From Crocodylus rhombifer (taxonomy: Eukaryota > Chordata > Crocodylia > Crocodylidae), in the NCBI GenBank assembly GCA_038503035.1, contig JAVSML010000049.1:558001-622000 (forward strand): 64,000 nucleotides of DNA, written 5' to 3'. A model generated the notes under the pieces. It did not search any database, was not told the DNA's origin, and saw only the letters and a program-made list of their open reading frames with translations. The position numbers were made by a program, and so were the translations under genes. Of this stretch, positions 1-12,377 are shown piece after piece. The number at the start of each line of letters is the position of its first letter. Position 1 is the stretch's first letter.

Positions 1-626
1 TAAATTAAATCAGACTCCTCCAGCATCCAGGCATGCTCTCTGGGCTGGGCAGGGCTCTCAGCTCCAGAGCAGATCTGGCCCCTCCCCTCTGCTCCCTGAC
101 TGTAGGTCAGGTAGTCTCTGAAGGCATCTGCCTGGCTTCTGCTTGCCTCCTCCCCACCCCACTCTCTGCTAATCAGGCATTCCCCCATACCTCACAGATA
201 ACTCTCAGGTTTAGCTAGCAGACCACATGCTGGCTCCTTCCGAGCTGTGGCACATGGGACAAAGGCAGAATCAATAGATAGCTGGTAATGTCCCTCTATT
301 GTTTTCCTAATGGGTTAATAAACACTGAGTTAGGGGTGTTAATCATTCCCTGCCGGGCTGGTCAGGAGTGGGGGGGGTGCACACCCCCCTCTCCCTAATC
401 AGTGTCCTGCCAGGGCCTGGCCACACACCCCTCAGCTCAGCCCTGTGAAAGGGCAGGAAGGGCTGCTCTAGCACCCCCTGGCTTCTAATCTGAGCCACTG
501 TAGGCATGTGCCTGAATTTCTGGGATGTCTGTCTGGTTACAAAAGTGAACAAGGCCTAGCCAGGTTAAACTAACCTGCAAAGATTGAATCAATTCAGGTT
601 CAGGCTTTTTGAATGTCTGCCCCTAG
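1..626. mobile_element. 3' part of a non-autonomous DNA transposon (GGGACAGACATT-ended family, copy A)
   Basis: The right end reads GAATGTCTGCCCCTAG, the inverted form of the CTAGGGACAGACATT end seen on two fuller copies at 37086-37654 and 55530-56485. Internal blocks are also shared: the phrase CTAGCAGACCACATGCTGG near 213-231 recurs near 37181 and, with changes, near 55976. The left end lies outside the window. No coding potential is seen, so it would depend on a transposase supplied elsewhere. The superfamily is not settled because no clean target duplication could be read on any of the three copies. Confidence 0.7.
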
Positions 627-3600
627 CCATAAACTTCATTGTTAAGAATGAAAAAGCTTTGGAAACAGCAACCTACCACACACAGTCACTTGTAGTAACC
701 CTGGGGCCCTTCAAGAGATCACTGTGCTCGGTAGGATCCTTTATTTTCCAAATTTCCAAACTGGTGTGGAAGATATTTCCCCACTTGTTTTCTCCCCCCA
801 CCCCATCTCCCTTTTTTCCCCCTCCTGCCCCATCAAACTGAGAGACAGAACAGCATAAAGACACATAACTGGAGTTGTATACTTGATACTGAGTGTGTTG
901 GGGAATCCCTGGTACTTGATCACTAGTGGGCTATTGTACTGAGAAGTACTCACTAAGCTTCCTGAGCTGAGACTGGCTGGTCCTCAGCACAGAAGGACCC
1001 CTAGCAAAGCCTGAAAGCTAACAGAGCAGGCAAGCTGGTACACTCCCTCCATGAAGTATGTCAGGGACTAATGGAAAAAAGGGTGGACTTCTAGCTCCAC
1101 TCCTTACTCCCAGTACAACAAAAGGCTGGTAACAAATTGCTCTTTTCCTGAAACAAGGCTGTATCTGCTGTATAATGTGTCCTTGTATTCCTAGGATCAT
1201 GCACCTTATATACCACCCCTTGCTTAGGAATGTCCCTCAAGCCAATGTCTGGTACATACCAACTGGCTGAGAAACACTGAATAATTGTTTAGCTGGATGA
1301 CCTGCTTTTAATATCCAGACAATGTAGCATGTCAATCAAAGAGTATCCACCTGTACATCATTACAAAAGACTCTTCATTATCAAGAGACTTAAACAAAAA
1401 GATTTCTAATGCCATAGGGCCTTACTCTCATATACAGTAAGGCAAAGTCCACAAAAAGATTTAGACATCTACATCCTACCTAATGCTCACTTTAGGTACC
1501 CAACTCTAAAATTGTGATTCTCAGCATTTTCCCTCCTCCCCCACTCCTGCTACTGACCCCAGGACGTGGCTAAAATATTTTTGTGAACTTCAGCTTTCTA
1601 CATTAAAATTCCTCAGACACCTAAAGTTCTGCTGCAGTATATGCCCAGAAGCATTGCAGCCTTGACAGAGCTGAGCGTCTTACAGACTCAGCTGTCATGA
1701 TTCACAGGCTAGACTTTCTTTTGCCTGTCTTGCCTGAGGGGCTTTATGCATTAGGCATGCTTAGACCATGCCTAACAAATCAGGTTCTGCACCAAACGTG
1801 GCAGCTGCCACCATTCAAAATGAAGCTGAAGGAAGAAGCAGTACTGCTGCCACCATTTTATATGAGAGATACCTAGTTAGAGCATTCATCTAAACTATGG
1901 GATACTTCAGTTCAATTATTTCCTCTACCTGAGTTCAGTTCTTCATCTCAGAACTGTATGTACCACCTCACAAGAGAGTGTCCTAACCTGGAGGGTATTC
2001 TAATGTATGGAAGATTGCTTGATTTTGCTTGGAATAACTAGGCCAGAAAGAATACATTTCTAGTTTTGTCAGTTAGGTTACATACATAGGAAGAGGAATG
2101 TTACCAAATGACATATTTGTTTCACATAAAATACAAAAGTGGTCTTTGGAGCAGGGACTTGTGGTCTTTGGAAAGATGATGTATACCTCATCTTATGAGA
2201 GTCCTAGTCACCAGTATGGCCCACCAGCCAGACCCAGGCCATAAAACAACTGTATCTGGCCCCAGAGCTTGGCAGCATTTGGCAACAGGGGGATTTGGCA
2301 GCATCTGGTGCCAAGGGGCTTTGCCTACTCCAAGGTTGGGAGCTTTGGCCATGCCACAGCCAGGTGGCAGGAGGAAGTGGTGGCAGCAGCAGAAGCAGTG
2401 GCTGCGTCCTATTGCCAGTCTGTCTCAGGCCTTAAGCCAGGTCATCCTGGCCCACAGCCTCAAAACATGGACAAGCATAAACCTGATGATATGGGGAGTT
2501 CCCAGACAGGTGAGAGATGTGGATCTGAATGTCTTAAGACAAACTGCAGAATTGCCCCAAGTCTCTTACAGCCTGATTGGGTATTCTAGCCGCTACTTTA
2601 TTTTGAAAGCAGTATTTGATTCTTGAAGGAAAGGGCTTGAGCACCTATTTTCTAGCAATGTACACTCTGAACAGAAAGGAATGCCATGTTAAGTAAGGCA
2701 CCTAAATCTTGTAGAAAGAGAACTAATACACTCAACATTTCCTTTAGGTGGCTTTCAATAGTTGCACACTTAATTCCTGACTTCAGGGTGCTCCCAGTTC
2801 AGCATGTGGACTGTTCGGAATCCCATTCTGAGGCACCTAATTGTCCCCAAATATTGTTCTAGGAATTTAGACTCCTATCTCAGGACTGAGATTTCTGCTA
2901 TGAGGGCTAGCCACCTCACAGCCTTTTTGTGGCTTTAGCTCCTAAGATCCTTCACAGGGTTCTGGCAGTAAGAGGGCATAAAGTGTCCTTAGTATAAAGG
3001 AGAATATGACTCATTGTACCTTGATTATAAACTTATTATTGTCTGGATCAAAAAATAAGTACCTTACCCATGATGTGGCATCACAATGTAGAAACACAGT
3101 AATGTATGACAGACACTGCCTTTCAGTATTCCTAACATTTCTTAAAATGAGTGTTCTTTCAAATTACAGACAGCTGAATCAAAACTAAATACTTCTTCGG
3201 ACAGTCATCAAAGCTTTTGCATGAAACTATGAATCAAAGAATTCAGTGAATAATGTGTAAATGCTTTGGTTGGTACTATACCCCCCGATGATTCAGAAAA
3301 ATAGAGATGCAGTACTACAGGGTCACTTGGTTGAGGCTCCTTTTGAAGTCTAATAGCTAAAGGATATATAAAAACTTAGATAAATGTAACCCAGAAAGAA
3401 GTCAATGCTAAAAGATCCATCAACAAAATATGTTTCTATTACTCTAAGCTAATACACTACATAATTGCTTACTTCACTTTGTACTTAAATGCAACTTAAG
3501 GAATTTTAAACATAAAGCATGAAATACATGAGATAAAAGGAAATATGAAGCATCTTAACACAAGATAAAGCTTCACAACCGGCAGCTTCAACGTAAGGAT

Positions 3601-4566
3601 TATATGTCTTTCTGATTAAACTTTTTACATGATAGGAACCTCATTTTCAGAACCTATGTAAACATGCATTTCAATATCTATGCACAAAATGCATACGCAA
3701 ATGGAAAAAACATGGCACAGTGGAACATAAAAAAGGAAGAAGGAATGGAAGAGTAACACTTAAAAGATAAAGTAATATTCTTTATTTGATTAATTTTCTC
3801 ATGTAAAGTTTGTTCAATAAGAGATATTATCTAACCTCTCAAACTTTGATTTTCACCTATTCTATGGACCATCATAGCTGTAACAGCAGCATTAAAACAT
3901 TAACAGGATATGAAAGTCAGGCCTCCTTTTCTTATAAGATCCTGGACACCACCACAAATGCTTGATTTTTCTTTACTTATTATTGATGAAGCAAACAGTA
4001 CTGCATTTTCATAGTATTCCCACTATTGGCTGTAGAAAACACTTTTTGGCCTTATTCTGTTCTATTAGATGTCTAAATGGACTTAGGTGCCTAAGTATGA
4101 CTCTGTTCTATGCACCTGAATTGCACTGATGTATCTACTTTGTAAAAAACTGCTATTTTACCTTTAAGGCTGTCACAAAAAAGCAGCGAGGAAGAGTATC
4201 CACCAACCTTTTGCACTGTTTTTTTTTCAGGGACTTTAACAAGGTGGAAGAGAATCGCACTTAAGTGCCCAAGTCATTTATGTGCCTAACAAGTGGAACA
4301 GAATCTAGCCCCTTGTCTGTCTGTCTAGCTGTATTCACCTAGAGGCTGAATCAATATAAAGCAGCACAAGATTACCCGAATAAGAAACATAAGGAATATT
4401 ATAGAATGGAGAGAGAGGAAGGAACAAAACTGACTGTGAACTGCTACTGTAGAAAGCAATAGTTATTCTGGGGTGCCTTCACATCCTTTCAAGGGCCCTG
4501 CAAGGTGCCATGCATGTGTTAGCACTGCTAGGTGTGCAAACATAATTCACAAAATAAACCTAGAGA
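627..4566. other. Gene-free AT-rich stretch
   Basis: No convincing exon, RNA gene or well-formed transposon was found. Segments near 1490-1640, 2690-2960 and 4060-4300 repeatedly carry motifs such as AGGTGCCTAAG or GGCACCTAA, also seen at 62925-63095, so a diverged interspersed repeat is possible. The open frames near 2195-2626 show no recognisable protein pattern. Confidence 0.5.
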
Positions 4567-6207
4567 TTTCATAGATTTCATAGATATTTGGGCTGGAAGG
4601 GACCCCAGAGGATCATCGAGTCCAGCCCCCAACCCCAGCGGCAGGAAGTAAGCAGGGATCATTGGATACCAGCAAGATAAGCATCCAAATGTGTTTTGAA
4701 GGCATTCAAAGTGGGCGTTTGAACTGCCTCAGGTGGCAGTCTGTTCCAAACCTTGGGGGCTTGGATAGTGAAGAAGTTCTTTCCTATGTCCAGCCTGAAT
4801 CAGTAAGTGGAGTTTGTGACCCTTCGATCTTGTCATCCATTGGGGGGCTCTGGTGAACAGTCATTCCCCCAGATCCTGGTGAAGACCTCTGATAAATTTA
4901 TAGGTGGCCACTAGATCACCCCTGAGCCTGCGCTTTTCCAGGCTGAAGAGCCCCATTGCTCTCAGCTTCTCATCATAAGGTCTGTTTTCCTGTCCTCTGA
5001 TCATGCATGTGGCTCTCCTCTGCACCCTCTCAAGCTTCCTTTTTGAATTGCGGAGCCCAAAACCGGACACAGTACTCCAGCTGCAGCCTCACTAAGGCCG
5101 AGGACAATGGGAGAATGACATCCCAGGATCTGCTTGAGAAGCATTTATGGATGCAAGAGCCAGCGTTTTGCTCGCTTTAGTAGCTGCAGCATCACACTGA
5201 AGGCTCATGTTCATCTTGTGGTCAACCATGACCCCCAAGTCCCTTTCATCTGTAGAGCTAACCAGCATAGCACTACCAAGCCTATAAGCATGGTGCAGGT
5301 TTTTTCTCCCGAGGTGGAGAACCTTGCATTTTTCAGTGTTGAACACCATCAGGTTCTCGTCCACCCATTTCATGAGTCTGTCCATAGTTTCATAGTTTCC
5401 ACCTGGCTCACCCTCCTCTCCTCCGGTGTCGATGCTTTACCCCAGAGTTTGATGTCGTCAGCGAACTTGGCCAGTCGTCTTCTGACACCAATGTCCACAT
5501 CATTGATGTAGATGTTAAACAGTATTGGCCCTCGGACAGAGCCTCGTGGGACCCGACTGGCTGCAGTTAGCCAGTTTAACCATGAGGTGATCATGGGATC
5601 CCAGATTGAAGGCTTTTTTAAAGTCAAGGTATATGACGTCGATCTCTTCCACTTTGTCCAGGTGATAAGTCACCTGGTCATAAAAGGAAATGAGATTGGT
5701 CAAGCAAGACCTACCCACAACAAACCCATGCTGGGAATCCCTCAGGATATTGCCTTCAGCAAGTCTGTTAAGAATGGCCTCCTTGATAATCTTTTCCAAG
5801 ATCTTCCCCAGGATAGAGGTCAGCCTGATGGGCCTGTAGTTTGCCGGATCTACTTTCCTCCGTTTCTTGAAGATAGGCATGATATTGGCCCTCTTCCAAA
5901 CATTGGGCACTTCACCAGAGCACCAAGAGCTCTCAAAGATCCGTGCCAGGGGCTGAGCTATGATGCTCACCAGCTACCTGAGTACCCTTGGATGTAACCC
6001 ATCAGGGCCAGCTGACTTGAAGGTATCCAGCCTGTCGAGGTGTTCCTTCACGAGGTCAGCTTCAATGGAGGGCAAGGAATCTCCCTCACCCGGACCTCCC
6101 TGACTCATAGTGGGCAGGGCCGCCCCATGAGGCTGATGGAAAACTGATGCAAAGTACCCACTTAGAAAGTTAGCTTTTTCCTGGGTGTAAGTTGTCAGCT
6201 GCCCCAT
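4567..6207 (-). mobile_element. CR1-type LINE, 5'-truncated, minus strand
   Basis: A non-LTR retrotransposon remnant. The low-coordinate end carries the CR1 3' UTR (CATAGA motifs, then TCATCGAGTCCAGCCCC at 4613), and the reverse transcriptase follows on the minus strand. Recognisable blocks run in order from high to low coordinates: the finger motif ANYRPI, LTSILGK, QHGFVVGRSCLTNLISF, the palm motif YLDFKKAF, then FADDIKLW at about 5451-5470 (the catalytic DD box), EKCKVLHLGR, ERDLGVMVDHKMNMS, and the thumb/C-terminal block [12 protein letters not shown]. At least three frame changes break the ORF, so it is dead. The 5' half (ORF1, endonuclease) is missing, as is usual for truncated CR1 copies. 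Confidence 0.95.
4861..6207 (-). pseudogene. CR1 reverse transcriptase, frameshifted remnant
   Basis: Three minus-strand frames together cover most of the polymerase domain: about 6207-5515 (fingers to palm), 5627-5370 (GPILFNIYINDV and FADD box) and 5385-4861 (thumb and C-terminal region). In the family this enzyme copies its own RNA at a nicked target site. The catalytic aspartates of the FADD box are still readable, but frame changes near 5515-5630, 5380 and 5090 make the protein non-functional. It starts inside the endonuclease-RT linker region because the insertion is 5'-truncated. Confidence 0.9.
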
Positions 6208-6214
6208 CTGACAA

Positions 6215-6404
6215 CTGACAAATAGGAATCCACAGTATTAAAAACATTATGACCTGTTATGTTCTGAGCTCCCTGAAACAGAAGAATTGCTCTCTTAAAT
6301 TTCTGCAGCCAAAAATTGAGTGAAAACAAAGAGCTAGTATTGTCCTAGGGATGCCTTGGGTCTATAGAGGGCTGCCTTGTGTCTAAAAAGATTGAGAACC
6401 ACTG
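6215..6404 (+). repeat. Short interspersed repeat (about 190 bp), copy 1 of 3
   Basis: Shares an ordered series of blocks with 57905-58085 (same strand) and 19733-19895 (opposite strand): GGAATCCACAGT, AAAAACATT.TGACCTG, GAAGAATTG, AGAGCTAG/AGAGCTGG, GGGATGCCTT and TCTAAAAAG. It ends GATTGAGAACCACTG, a sequence typical of hAT-like terminal repeats. No protein is encoded. Confidence 0.6.
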
Positions 6405-6499
6405 GTCTAACATGCCACCCTACCCTAATTTCTTCTGTTGTAGAGACAACAATAAACTGAACAAGTATGTGGTGAAGCTGAGTTACTTTATGATCTCAA

Positions 6500-6731
6500 G
6501 GTCTCAAGTTGCAGCAAGGGAATTTTAGGTTAGATATCAAGAAAAAACTCTCTTACAAAGAGGGTAGTAAACACTGGAATAAGTTACCTAGGGAGGCTGT
6601 GGAATCTCCATTTAAGACCCAGATAGACAGAGCCTTGGCTAGGATGATATAGCTGGGAATGGTCCTACTCTGAGCGGGGGGCTAGATGACATTCTGAGGT
6701 CCCTTCCAACCCTATTTTTTTTATTCTATTA
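6500..6731 (+). mobile_element. CR1 3'-end fragment, plus strand
   Basis: Translation resembles the last part of CR1 ORF2 (LDIKKKLSYKEG..., then LPREAVESP) followed by the 3' UTR phrase GAGGTCCCTTCCAACCCTA and a T-rich ATTCTATT tail. Heavily 5'-truncated. Confidence 0.85.
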
Positions 6732-7655
6732 TTTACTCAAATAAATATCTAACATGTCACTACATTCATCAATGAAGAAAGTAGAAATAGAGCTAAAAAT
6801 GTCTTAGAAGCTTGGAACTTAGAACTTGTTAGTGTGCCTAATTGGGCTACTGATTTAATTCTACTGTGGAAACGCCAATGAGGTGGCTACCATTTTTCTC
6901 CTAGAAACTTCTGAACAGAAAAATGTGTGTTCACTGTAAGACATAGAGCTCAATGGCAATACAAAAATGATTATTAATAAATTATAATGTATTCTTAGAA
7001 TGTTAGATTACTGTACAATTGCCTTTGCTTTCACTGAATTTTTAATAAATACTATTATTTTCATACACATGAAGCTTGGAGAAGATGATAATTTATATGC
7101 CTGGATTTTATATGTTTATTAAATTACAAGAAATATCTGAGGAAATTCATAATTAAGAAAACTCACAGTGAATTTTTGCTTCCTGTCAATCTGGCAGGTC
7201 CCTAAGTTTCAAGGAAAAGACTACCTCCTTAGCTATAAAACTGTGTTTATCATTACAATGCTTATGAACAGAGACTCTGTGGAGTGTAGCTTATTTTGCT
7301 TAGAATTCTATATTTTTATGCTATGTTTTAGAAGAGGTATGTAAGAATTGATTATTATAATTTTGTATTGCACAGAAAATATTTTTAGGAATACTTAATT
7401 ACAAATGCTAAAACATACTGGAAGGTATACATCTGGGAAACATGAGATCAAAAAGGCAAACAACTACAAAATGGTCTTCTCAAAGAACTGGAAACAACCC
7501 CTTATCTAAAACATCAGTCTGGTATGGATTATTTCATTTCAAGAAATATACTTTGGATAAAAGGATATAAGGAATGCCCTATTTTTAAGATAAATGAGGA
7601 GTGATGCTTAGGGATTTGACAGCAGAGCTATAAACTCATAAAAGTGTGACACTTT
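6732..7655. other. Gene-free AT-rich stretch
   Basis: Nothing recognisable was found on either strand. Stop codons are frequent in all frames. Confidence 0.5.
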
Positions 7656-8162
7656 GGCCCCATCTACATATTACACTTAAGGCATGATTAAGACAGTTAA
7701 TCATGTCTTTGAGACCCAGCCACACATTCAATCAATTAATGGCTTGATAAAACAAGCAATAAGCCACAGCTATTCCACAAAGAAATGCGTAATAACTTTG
7801 TGGCTTATTCTTATCACACCATTAATTCAAAGTGTGTCCAGATGCTCCCTCGTGGCTAGGAGCCCCATCAGTTGATGGGAGCCGCTGCTGTGGCTGTGAG
7901 TCCAGCAGCTGAGGAGGCTCACAGCCGGGGCAGCATCCCATGCACTGCTCATGCTGTGAGTCTCAACAACTGCGGAGCTCACAATTGTGGGAGTTTACTA
8001 CTTGCTAGCACAGGGGGAGCTTGGGGTAGTGATCCTGGGCTTCCTCTGTACTGACAATAAGGCATAATTGGATCTGATGCTAGATCCCACAATCACACCT
8101 CCTGCCATGCACATGTCACATCAGATCCTATTGTACCTTTACCTGAATTTCTAGATGGGGCC
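7656..8162. mobile_element. MITE-like element with GGCCCCATCTA inverted ends
   Basis: The left end GGCCCCATCTA at 7656 is matched by TAGATGGGGCC at 8152-8162. The interior is GC-richer than its surroundings and has no coding capacity. Short direct repeats at the borders are unclear (TTT on the left, TTC on the right), so the superfamily is left open. Confidence 0.7.
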
Positions 8163-10309
8163 TTCTTTTTACAAAAAAAACTTAAGCCCACAAAGACTTT
8201 TTTTTCTGTATGATAGAATATTCTTCATAAATATTCTGAAAGTTTCCTGCCACAAAGATAAAACCACTTACAAGATTGTGGCATATGCATTAGCAGATTG
8301 CAAATTCATGATTTGAAAGTGATACTCATATAATCCCATGAAGGTGTTGAAAGCCCAGGAAAAGGTGACAGCAGCTGACATTTGAATACAGCCAAGCCCC
8401 TGAAAGAAGTAGGATTTTCTCCTCTTTTTCTTCCTCCTTCAGCAACATTACAGAAACAGAAGAACATCAGTTTCTTCAGTCTGAGAAAATTAACAGTCCT
8501 CCTCATACTTCAGACCAACCTGTTCATATAATGTCTAGAAGTAGGACAGGAGTAGAAGCAGGAGCAGAAAGAGAGGAAAAAAGCCACAATACAGTATCAA
8601 GAAGCGACAGCCTTTTAGCACTGTTTCTGCAACACAACATCACTGAGGTCATTGTTTAGATGGCGTTTGCAAAAGCACCGCCAAGGGATTAGATTTATTT
8701 TTTCTTGTAATAATGTTAATGGAAAAAATAAATAATATTGTTCAAGATACTAAACACATGAGCATTTAGTCTGTGTTTTTTTTAAAGGATACATGAGTAA
8801 ACCTTGGTGGACAGAGAGAAATAGCAGAATTTTATTTTAAGTTTCTTGATATTAAGTAGGGGATTTTTTTGTTTTGTTTAGTTTATTTTGGTTTTTTTGG
8901 GTATAAGAGGCTTCTTTTCAGTAACTATTTTAAATTCTCTCCTAAGTCATAGGGCTTAGTTACAATAATTTGTGTGTACCCATTTATCAACTGCACAGAT
9001 TAGTCAGGATAAATCAAACAGAAACAACACTTGCAAAAATTTCTTGGCTATCTATAAAATAAGTACTTTTGGAAACAGGACACCCTATGGATTTGGGTAT
9101 CAATATAGGCAGATATTAATTTACCTAGAGGAATGTTCCCCTCATCAAACAGTCAGAGATACAACTTCTGTTGTAAGGTTTCCCCAGTGCCATATAGAAG
9201 AGATTGAAGCCATTTTCTATTTTTTCAGTTTATTTTATTATAATGTTTTATTTTTTTGTTTAATAATAAAATATTCACAGTTAACAAGTGAATTGTTGTG
9301 GCTGTTTTTGTGTCATTTATTTATATGGAAAACAACAACTGAATGACAGAACAAGTTATAAACATCCTATAAACCATCTAAAAATAACAGTGCTGGGGGG
9401 ACAATATCAACTTTCTTGTGGTCAACCCAAGTGTATTATATCTTAATGTACAAACAAATGCCATCAATCAAGAGTCCAAATGTCTGTTTAGTCCTCCTAG
9501 ACTCTTGCAGTTACTGAATAACGAGAAGGATGAAGAAAATCATTAACTCTGGCAGCACTATGTGCGATAACTGCGCCACATTTACTGAGGTGAGGAGCAT
9601 AAGCGTATAAATGAAAATTGTGTCAGTGATGCCTGGCAAATAACTCCATATTACAGAAGTCACGTTTCCAATCTGGTGAGAATCTGAACTGGTCGCACAT
9701 TTCTGAACTGGCCTTAGGTTTAAAAATTATTAAGTCTAATATTTTTTTTCTTTCTTCTCTTTTCCTTTTCCTTCAGTAAGATTCTACATAATTTTAGGAA
9801 TTTGAGCGATAAACTTACTTGGCACTCAATAAATTACGCAGCGCTTTGTATTGCATGGCATAATCCAAACAGCTGGAAGTCTCCACGCTCTTCAGGTGCA
9901 TTCTGATGGAATATCAAAGTTATGTAGACTCTTTTCTGAAGAAAATTTATTCTTCCGCCGTACAGTTCTTACCCTTTAAATCACAAAATCAGCCAACTCT
10001 GTCTGATTATCAAACCCAGATGGAAACGGATCAGATCTTTTCTACCAGGGGCTACCACAGTTCAATTAGAGGACTGGGAGCTTCCTCATGCATGAGTCAT
10101 CTTCAGCCTCTAATTTGCATGGGTTACAACTGTGGTGAATATGAAGTATCACAAACATAGGCAGTGGCTCTACAAGCCTGCTGGGTTGCCTGGATATGTG
10201 CAGTGATCTGTACCTAAATATGGCTTATATATGGGACTTCTGAGATGTTGAGTTGAACTGTCACAGACCATCAGGCAGTCAGTAACAACAGCGAGGACTG
10301 GAAGCCATT
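8163..10309. other. Gene-free stretch with a possible conserved regulatory segment
   Basis: No exon was identified. The stretch 9530-10140 is less AT-rich and looks more constrained than its surroundings. At 10089-10125 it carries an AP-1/MARE-like TGCATGAGTCA and an octamer-like ATTTGCAT close together. The 84-codon open frame at 9906-10160 has no recognisable domain and no good splice sites. Confidence 0.35.
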
Positions 10310-12377
10310 GGGTGTGTCCATACGAATGCACATGTGCCTCTTGCCCCACCTCAAACCCCTTTGAAGTAAGGCAACAGGCATGTGTGGGAACAAAAAAATG
10401 CAGCATATCCAGGGGTCTAAAAAACTTGAGTTTTAAAAAAAATGGAACACGTGGCTGGACAACTGGTGGCTGGGTCCTCCACAGAGATGCTCTGGCTGCC
10501 AGAGCGTCTCTATGGTTGGGCCCTTGCCCTGGTGCTGAAACACATGGCTGGCCAGGCTGCATGATTCAGTACCAGGGCTCCAGTGCTGGTGAGTAAGGGG
10601 TTGGGAGGGCTGGAGGAGGGGGACCATGGGGTGGGACCCCTGATGACCCTGCCCACTCCCCCAGCCCCCCTGACCCCTGCCCTGACTGACCCCACCTCCC
10701 GCCAGCCACCCCAAGGCCCCCAACCCTTGGCCTTGCCTGGGCCCTCCCCCCCGCCAGCCCCCAAGCCGCCCCCAATCCCTGCCCCCCATCCACAGTTTAA
10801 AAACCAAAAACGAAAAAACGCCTGGCACTTACCAGCAGTCTGGCTGCCGTCTGGCTGACTGGAGCCCTGTCCGCATAGCCCCAGAGGCCCCAGCCCAGGC
10901 CCTGCTGCCCCCCTGTTGTCCTGTGCTGCCTGCGGGGGCTCTGCCAGGAGGCCCTGGAGCCCGCCCCCCCCCCCCCCACTTAAAAAAGCAGAGGCTTTTA
11001 TTTCCATTTATTTTTCTGTTCTTTTTCTGGGTTGTTTTTTTTTAAGTGATGGTGCCTGGGGTTCTGCGGGTAGCTATGGGGGCCTGGAAGTGCAAGTTGG
11101 GGGGTGAGGCTGCGTGGGGCAGCCATTAGAGGATCTGGGAGGTGGGGCTGGATGGGGCAGCCATCGGGGGGCTGCAGCAGCTGGTGGGGGATGGGGCCAG
11201 GTGGGGCAGCAATTGGGGGGCTGGGGTGGGGCATGTGGACCTTGCAGGGGTGGTAGCCCATGCTTGGGCCATTTGACAACTGTTGGAGGGACTGTAACCC
11301 TTGGGTAGGGGCCGAACCCCTTGTTGGGGGTCTGTAACCCCTGTGTGGGGACCATCACCCCTGTGGAAGGGCAGTAAAATATGTATTCATGATTTTATGA
11401 AGCATGTATTTAGAGTTCACTTTATTATTATGATAAGAGACTTGCTTTAACACTGTAAGATATATCAATAAAACTTTGTCCAACTGATCACTGTCTCTGT
11501 CTTGCTCTCTGTCTTTATAGTGGTCTTTTGTTTTACTTGTGGAGGAACATGGATTTGGGGGTGTTTTACAGAGTGACTTTGGGATTATTTTTATCAGGGA
11601 TTTTTCAGTTTTCCAATAGGGAACACCAGAATTCCTGCTAGGGAGGCCAGTGGCAGGACCCTGCCTGCTCAGAGCTGGCACCTTGGACCCAGCTGGCTGT
11701 GGCTGACCTCCTGGCCACATGGGACCAGGAGGACTGCTTTGACAGTTCAAAGCAGGCCATCACACCCGGAACATCTTTCAGGCGATAGCCGCCAAGATGG
11801 CCAGGCAGGGGGCACACGTGGCAGTAGTGTTACACAAAGGTCAACTTTGCAGCCACAGTCCACTGTCAGCTGGCCCAGAGGGGCAGATGCCTCTACTGGC
11901 TGTGCAGTCCCCATCCAGGTCTAGCAGGTGCACAGCAGGTCACAGCCAGGCAACAGGCCCCACTGCCAGACTGCTGCAGTGAGTAGAGGCTGCAGGGAAC
12001 TGTCAGGGCTGTTTCAGCAGTCCAGCTGGCACAAGGCGTAGTAACCCCAGGTACCAGTTGGCTGGGCTCCAGAAGCTCCCGAGAGCTAGTAGCCCTGAGC
12101 TACTTGCCAGGGTGGCTTTTTATACTGCTGGGGCCAGGACAGGGCAGCTTTTTATACCGCTGGGGACACCACAGATGCTGGCCTTGGGCTCTAGCTCCCC
12201 CTGGCTGCAGATCCAGGAGGAGTCAGGCAGGGTTATTTTGCCCCAACTGACACAATTTGCTCCACACCAAAGTGCATGTCCAAGCACGTGCATGGAAGCA
12301 AAAAGCCCTGGCTCAAATTTGCCCTGCTTCTATTTGAGCTGCTGCAAGTGCATGTGCTTGCATGTGTGAATGTGCCC
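10310..12377. mobile_element. GC-rich non-autonomous element with long imperfect inverted ends
   Basis: The left end GGGTGTGTCCATACGAATG is matched in inverted form by the right end, whose complement reads GGGCACATTCACACATGC; both continue into a CACATG-rich segment. The roughly 2.07-kb body is very GC-rich at 10480-11350, with a C run at about 10964-10978 and G-rich degenerate repeats at 11090-11345, then an AT-rich piece at 11370-11600. The long proline-, glycine- or glutamine-rich open frames inside are low-complexity artefacts. No transposase is visible. Confidence 0.55.
11090..11345 (+). repeat. G-rich degenerate minisatellite
   Basis: Units related to TGGGGCAGCCATTGGGGG recur at about 11116, 11153 and 11203, followed by repeated GGG..TGTAACCCTTG units at about 11285-11360. 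Many runs of three or more G could fold as G-quadruplexes. Confidence 0.6.

Noticed and set aside
2195..2626. 143-codon plus-strand frame
   Set aside because: It overlaps a second open frame of similar length. GGCAGCA-type low-complexity explains the lack of stops.
5134..5997. Plus-strand frames of 125 and 161 codons
   Set aside because: They are antisense shadows of the minus-strand CR1 reverse transcriptase.
10433..11358. Gly/Pro-rich frames of 75-165 codons
   Set aside because: They come from the low-complexity GC-rich body of the element at 10310-12377.
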